Source: JBDTCS01 sp039923455
Lineage (GTDB): Bacteria; Bacteroidota; Ignavibacteria; Palsa-1295
Length of the DNA stretch: 10,334 nt
Reading direction: 5' to 3'
Assembly: GCA_039923455.1 (NCBI GenBank)
Contig: JBDTCS010000181.1
Coordinates: 1 to 10,334 of the forward strand
A program made the position numbers and the translations under genes. A model generated the notes under the pieces. The model ran no database searches. It was not told the origin of the DNA and saw only the letters and a list, made by a program, of their open reading frames with translations. Shown piece by piece: positions 7,645-10,334 of this stretch; position 1 is the first letter of the stretch, and each line of letters opens with the position of its first letter.

Positions 7645-8688
7645 GTGATTCGTAGATCCTACGCAGTCCTTGTTCTGATTCCCTTGCTTGCTTGTGCGCT
7701 CTCCGCAGCGCACGCGCAAAATTTTCGCGCGTATGCCGGAGAGTTTTTGCAGCTTGGTGTTGGTGCGAGATCGCTTGCGTTGGGTGGTGCGGGTGTTGCG
7801 ATTTCGGAAGATGTAACTTCTGGCTATTGGAATCCGGCAGGGCTTGCGAGATTGAATTATCCGGGAGTCGCGGGTATGCACGAGGCTCGCTTCGACAATA
7901 CCGTTCAATATAATTACGGAGCTATCGCCTTGCCGATCGGCAAAACTGCGAGCGTCGCACTCTCCGTGTTGCAAGTTGGCATCGATAATATTAAAGACAC
8001 ACGAAGTGCTTGGATCGATCTCAATCGCGACGGACACTTCAACGGCGACGATTACATAGACTATACTAAGGTTACTTCGTTCGGGAATCACGATTGGGGA
8101 TTCTTGCTTTCGTATGCGAATCTTTGGAATCCGGACATCTCCTACGGTGTGACTGCAAAAGTGATTCTGCGAAAACTCGATAACGAAAATAGCGCAACAG
8201 GTTTTGGCTTCGATGTTGGTTTGCAGTATCGCGCAATGGATCGACTGACGCTTGGATTTCTTGGGCAGGATATCACAACGACATTACTATCCTACACGTC
8301 CGGAGTGAAGGAGCTTGTTTCGCCAACGCTAAAATTCGGTGGTGCCTATCAGATTTTTCTCGTCGATGATGGATACCACAAGATCATTCCGACGCTCGAC
8401 ATGGATCTTCGATTCGAGAATCGCGGTACTGTCGCCGAAGCCCATCTCGGTCCGATGAGTGCCGATTTCCATTTCGGCGCTGAGTATCAGTTCGGACAAC
8501 TCTTCGCGATTCGTGCCGGCTACAGCGATCTAAAACAATTCAGCATCGGCGCCGGAGTCAAACTCCCAAAGCTTAGCCTTGACTACACCTTCCTAAGCTT
8601 CAACGGCCAAGACCAGCTCGGCAATACGCACCGCATTAGCTTCCAATTCTCGCTGCAGCAAGATCGCTGGAAACGAGAGGGGAGCTGA
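7645..8688 (+). CDS. PorV/PorQ-family (UPF0164) outer-membrane beta-barrel protein
   Basis: The 347-residue protein starts with a good signal peptide (MIRRSYAVLVLIPLLACALS, with AHA before Gln25 as likely cleavage site). It continues with the family's N-terminal signature: GEFLQLGVGARSLALGGAGVA at 32-52 and YWNPAGLARL at 61-70. Alternating beta strands typical of a FadL-like barrel run to a C-terminal strand (HRISFQFSLQ). In T9SS bacteria PorV and PorQ are outer-membrane parts of the secretion and attachment complex, but this family has many paralogs, so I do not assign the symbol. Residues 125-136 form an unexpected EF-hand/dockerin-like loop (Asp125, Asn127, Asp129, Gly130, Asn133, Asp136). 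GTG 7645 is chosen because it gives a normal signal peptide; in-frame TTG 7591 would add 18 residues and lie inside the hairpin, and no ATG is available. Neighbouring likely T9SS cargo genes fit a surface role. Confidence 0.85.
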   Translation: MIRRSYAVLVLIPLLACALSAAHAQNFRAYAGEFLQLGVGARSLALGGAGVAISEDVTSGYWNPAGLARLNYPGVAGMHEARFDNTVQYNYGAIALPIGKTASVALSVLQVGIDNIKDTRSAWIDLNRDGHFNGDDYIDYTKVTSFGNHDWGFLLSYANLWNPDISYGVTAKVILRKLDNENSATGFGFDVGLQYRAMDRLTLGFLGQDITTTLLSYTSGVKELVSPTLKFGGAYQIFLVDDGYHKIIPTLDMDLRFENRGTVAEAHLGPMSADFHFGAEYQFGQLFAIRAGYSDLKQFSIGAGVKLPKLSLDYTFLSFNGQDQLGNTHRISFQFSLQQDRWKREGS

Positions 8689-8744
8689 GCCGCTCGCAAG
8701 AATTATTACCGACGATTAGCCGCAGGCTATCTTCTTCTCGTTGT

Positions 8745-8795
8745 CGATATGATCGCAACTCAGGTCATATCGCAATGTTATTGTAACTCCTGAGT
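8745..8795 (+). promoter_or_regulatory. Interleaved inverted repeats with H-type pseudoknot geometry
   Basis: Stem 1 pairs 8745-8752 (CGATATGA) with 8765-8772 (TCATATCG), 8 perfect pairs. Stem 2 pairs 8758-8764 (ACTCAGG) with 8789-8795 (CCTGAGT), 7 perfect pairs. The 5' arm of stem 2 lies in the loop of stem 1 and directly abuts its 3' arm, so the stems could stack as an H-type pseudoknot with loops of 5, 0 and 16 nt. It sits in the 199-nt gap before the IgGFc-binding-like gene. A purine block GGGGAGGG follows at 8798-8805, too far from the ATG at 8888 to act as its Shine-Dalgarno. Either repeat alone could be chance, or stem 1 could be a DNA operator. Confidence 0.4.
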
Positions 8796-8829
8796 CCGGG
8801 GAGGGTTATATAGCAGTGTGTCTTTAGCA

Positions 8830-8859
8830 ACTTGGCTTCACAAAGTGCTTCAGCCAAGT
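8830..8859 (+). promoter_or_regulatory. Hairpin just upstream of the IgGFc-binding-like gene
   Basis: ACTTGGCT at 8830-8837 pairs perfectly with AGCCAAGT at 8852-8859, and an inner CAC/GTG pair (8839-8841 with 8845-8847, AAA loop) extends the structure. It ends 28 nt before ATG 8888. The following bases are pyrimidine-rich but not a clean T-tract, so a terminator for the upstream gene is possible but unconvincing. A leader structure is equally likely. A small 5-bp hairpin (8717-8729) also lies in this gap. Confidence 0.4.
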
Positions 8860-8887
8860 CTTAACTCTTTCTCGGTGTCCGACCTTG

Positions 8888-10334
8888 ATGAAACGATCTA
8901 TTCGAAAGTCTTCTCTCCATCTTGCTGTGGCAATTGTTCTTTTGCTTGCCGCCAATATTCCTGACCGAGCTGTCGCTGGACATGGAGGCGTATCTTCGGA
9001 AGGCACAGATTTTTGGTTTGGATTCATGCCGAATTATGTTCACCCAGCCGATTATCTTCGTGCGTTTATCTGTTCGGCGACCAAGAGCTCTGTAAATGTC
9101 GAGTTGTTCGGCGGGGGTAGTGGAGTGCCGGTCAATACAACACGATATGAACTCACTCCTGGCTCTGCAAGAACCATCACATTACCAGTCGCTTTGTGCG
9201 AGACTCGTGTAAACGAAATAGAAGGCTATTGGGCCATCCACATCAGCGCGTCCAATCCGATCTCCTGTTACGGATACAGTGAGGTGAGTGGTTCGAGTGA
9301 AGGATTTCTTGCCCTCCCAACCCCTGCACTCGGGAATAAGTACTGGATCGCGAGCTATCCCGATGCAGATCCATATTCTCCCGAAGTAGGGTTAGTGGGT
9401 GAATTTTTGATCGTTGCTCCATTCGACAATACGCAGGTAACAATCATATCCTCAGTTGAAACGCGGCTGAACTCAATGGAAGATAGTATCACTCATTTCC
9501 CTGGAGAGGGTTGGACGGTAACGCTCAATAGAGGTCAGACCTATCTCGTGCAGTCCTTAGGCCGACACTTTGAAGATATTACTGGATCGTATCTTACAAG
9601 CACTCAGCCAATTTCAGTTTTGTCAGGTCATGAACGGAGTTGCATCCCTATTTCTCCAAGTACAAGTGCTGGAGAATTTCTTATGGAGATGATGCTACCT
9701 GTTAATTTGTGGGGAACAGAATGCTTTGAAGTACCAACGAAATCACGCAGTAAAGCTGGCGACTTTCTCTATGTATTTTCCGGTGCAGATGGGAATGCGA
9801 TACAAGTCGTGGGCACAAAAACTCAGTTGGCCTTGGACGCAGGAGAAAACGCTGAACGCGACGTAATCCTACTTCCAGAGAGTTATAAGTCCTCAAAAGG
9901 GCTTCCTGTTCTCGCGATGCAATACACGTATTCGCAAGGATTTAACGGTGATTCTGCTAAGGTATATCCAATCATGATCACGATGACGCCACGCGAGCAA
10001 TTTCAGAATCGCATCGTGTTTCGCACTGCAAAAAATCCGAGAGGCAACGGAGATTTTGCGAGCGTGTGTACTTTTATCGGTGATGCCAGCAATCTGATGA
10101 GCATCACGGTCAACGGCCAATCACTCTCTGCGCTGGGTGCGGAGCCGGTTAAAGTATATCCCGGAACATCGAATCCCGTAATCGGCACAACAAGAATTCT
10201 ATTGTCACCAGCGGAGACTGCATTCGTTGCATCTTCATCGCAAACGAAGTTTGCCGCTTATGTCTACGGTTTTCACGATTTCAATGGCTATGGTTGGCCT
10301 GCTGGTTTGGGGCTCAATCTACCTTCGGCCGATA
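8888..10334 (+). CDS. Exported IgGFc-binding-like surface protein (3' partial)
   Basis: The frame is open from ATG 8888 to the window edge without a stop, giving 482 visible residues. A signal peptide covers about 1-30 (basic MKRSIRKSS, a hydrophobic run with AIVLLLAA, then AVA before Gly31). The mature part begins with the family-like EGTDFWFGFMPNY at 38-50. Later come ISVLSGHERSCIP at 242-254 and AAYVYGFHDFNGYGWPAG at 456-472, all typical of the IgGFc-binding N-terminal-like domain named after human FCGBP. In Bacteroidota such domains are found on large secreted proteins, often ahead of ASH repeats and a T9SS tail, so this is probably surface cargo; IgG binding should not be assumed. Six cysteines (62, 104, 127, 252, 279, 394) could form disulfides after export. 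ATG 8888 is chosen because it gives the signal peptide. There is no Shine-Dalgarno sequence, and the structured leader at 8745-8859 lies upstream. Confidence 0.85.
   Translation, partial: MKRSIRKSSLHLAVAIVLLLAANIPDRAVAGHGGVSSEGTDFWFGFMPNYVHPADYLRAFICSATKSSVNVELFGGGSGVPVNTTRYELTPGSARTITLPVALCETRVNEIEGYWAIHISASNPISCYGYSEVSGSSEGFLALPTPALGNKYWIASYPDADPYSPEVGLVGEFLIVAPFDNTQVTIISSVETRLNSMEDSITHFPGEGWTVTLNRGQTYLVQSLGRHFEDITGSYLTSTQPISVLSGHERSCIPISPSTSAGEFLMEMMLPVNLWGTECFEVPTKSRSKAGDFLYVFSGADGNAIQVVGTKTQLALDAGENAERDVILLPESYKSSKGLPVLAMQYTYSQGFNGDSAKVYPIMITMTPREQFQNRIVFRTAKNPRGNGDFASVCTFIGDASNLMSITVNGQSLSALGAEPVKVYPGTSNPVIGTTRILLSPAETAFVASSSQTKFAAYVYGFHDFNGYGWPAGLGLNLPSAD

Noticed and set aside
7546..8091. 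A 181-codon open frame on the minus strand, opposite the start of the PorV/PorQ-family gene
   Set aside because: It lies antisense to a well-supported signal peptide and barrel N-terminus. Its translation is Arg/Ile/Ser-rich with no domain resemblance, as expected for a shadow frame.
8717..8729. TAGCC-GCA-GGCTA hairpin as a rho-independent terminator for the PorV/PorQ-family gene
   Set aside because: The stem is only 5 bp and is followed by TCTTCTTCTC rather than a T-run, so it is too weak to call.
8818..8964. A 48-codon frame with a GTG start 12 nt after GGGGAGGG that overlaps the start of the IgGFc-binding-like gene (possible leader peptide)
   Set aside because: The spacing is long, the other genes here use no Shine-Dalgarno sequence, and most of the frame overlaps the signal-peptide coding region. 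Nothing in the peptide is recognisable.

Overview
The window looks like ordinary chromosome from a member of the Bacteroidota/FCB group that carries a type IX secretion system (T9SS). The relevant signs are a C-terminal T9SS-type sorting domain on the first protein, a PorV/PorQ-family outer-membrane barrel, an IgGFc-binding-like exported protein, and the absence of a correctly placed Shine-Dalgarno sequence at all six visible start codons. The mix of ASH/choice-of-anchor-D repeat proteins with IgGFc-binding-like proteins and GC content near half (judged by eye, not counted) would suit a lineage near Ignavibacteria/Kapabacteria. That placement is inference.

Layout: (1) 1-1746 (+) is the 3' part of a large exported protein with Ig-like ASH repeats and a sorting tail. 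(2) 1825-2430 (+) is 5-formyltetrahydrofolate cyclo-ligase, followed after 32 nt by 2463-3740 (+), a multi-pass membrane protein with two PspC-like segments. (3) Convergent to these, with only 4 nt between stop codons, is polA at 3745-6693 (-), a full three-domain DNA polymerase I. A SprT-like zinc metalloprotease gene (6800-7507, -) lies upstream of it on the same strand. (4) Divergent from the SprT-like gene is a PorV/PorQ-family gene (7645-8688, +), whose upstream region carries a 12-bp hairpin. (5) After a 199-nt gap holding several inverted repeats, including an interleaved pair with pseudoknot geometry, comes an exported IgGFc-binding-like protein (8888 to the window end, +). It has no stop codon inside the window.

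Functionally there are two themes. The outer genes (1-1746, 7645-8688, 8888-10334) belong to the cell surface: two likely T9SS cargo or adhesin-type proteins and one outer-membrane barrel of the family that includes T9SS components. The inner genes are housekeeping: folate one-carbon metabolism, a membrane protein, and DNA replication/repair (Pol I, with a SprT-like protease whose eukaryotic relative Spartan degrades DNA-protein crosslinks).

I see no CRISPR array, transposon, tRNA, rRNA or defence system. The most interesting leftovers are the structured non-coding segments ahead of the two surface genes at 7586-7616 and 8745-8859, an EF-hand/dockerin-like loop inside the PorV-family barrel, and a natural tyrosine at the dideoxy-discrimination position of Pol I.
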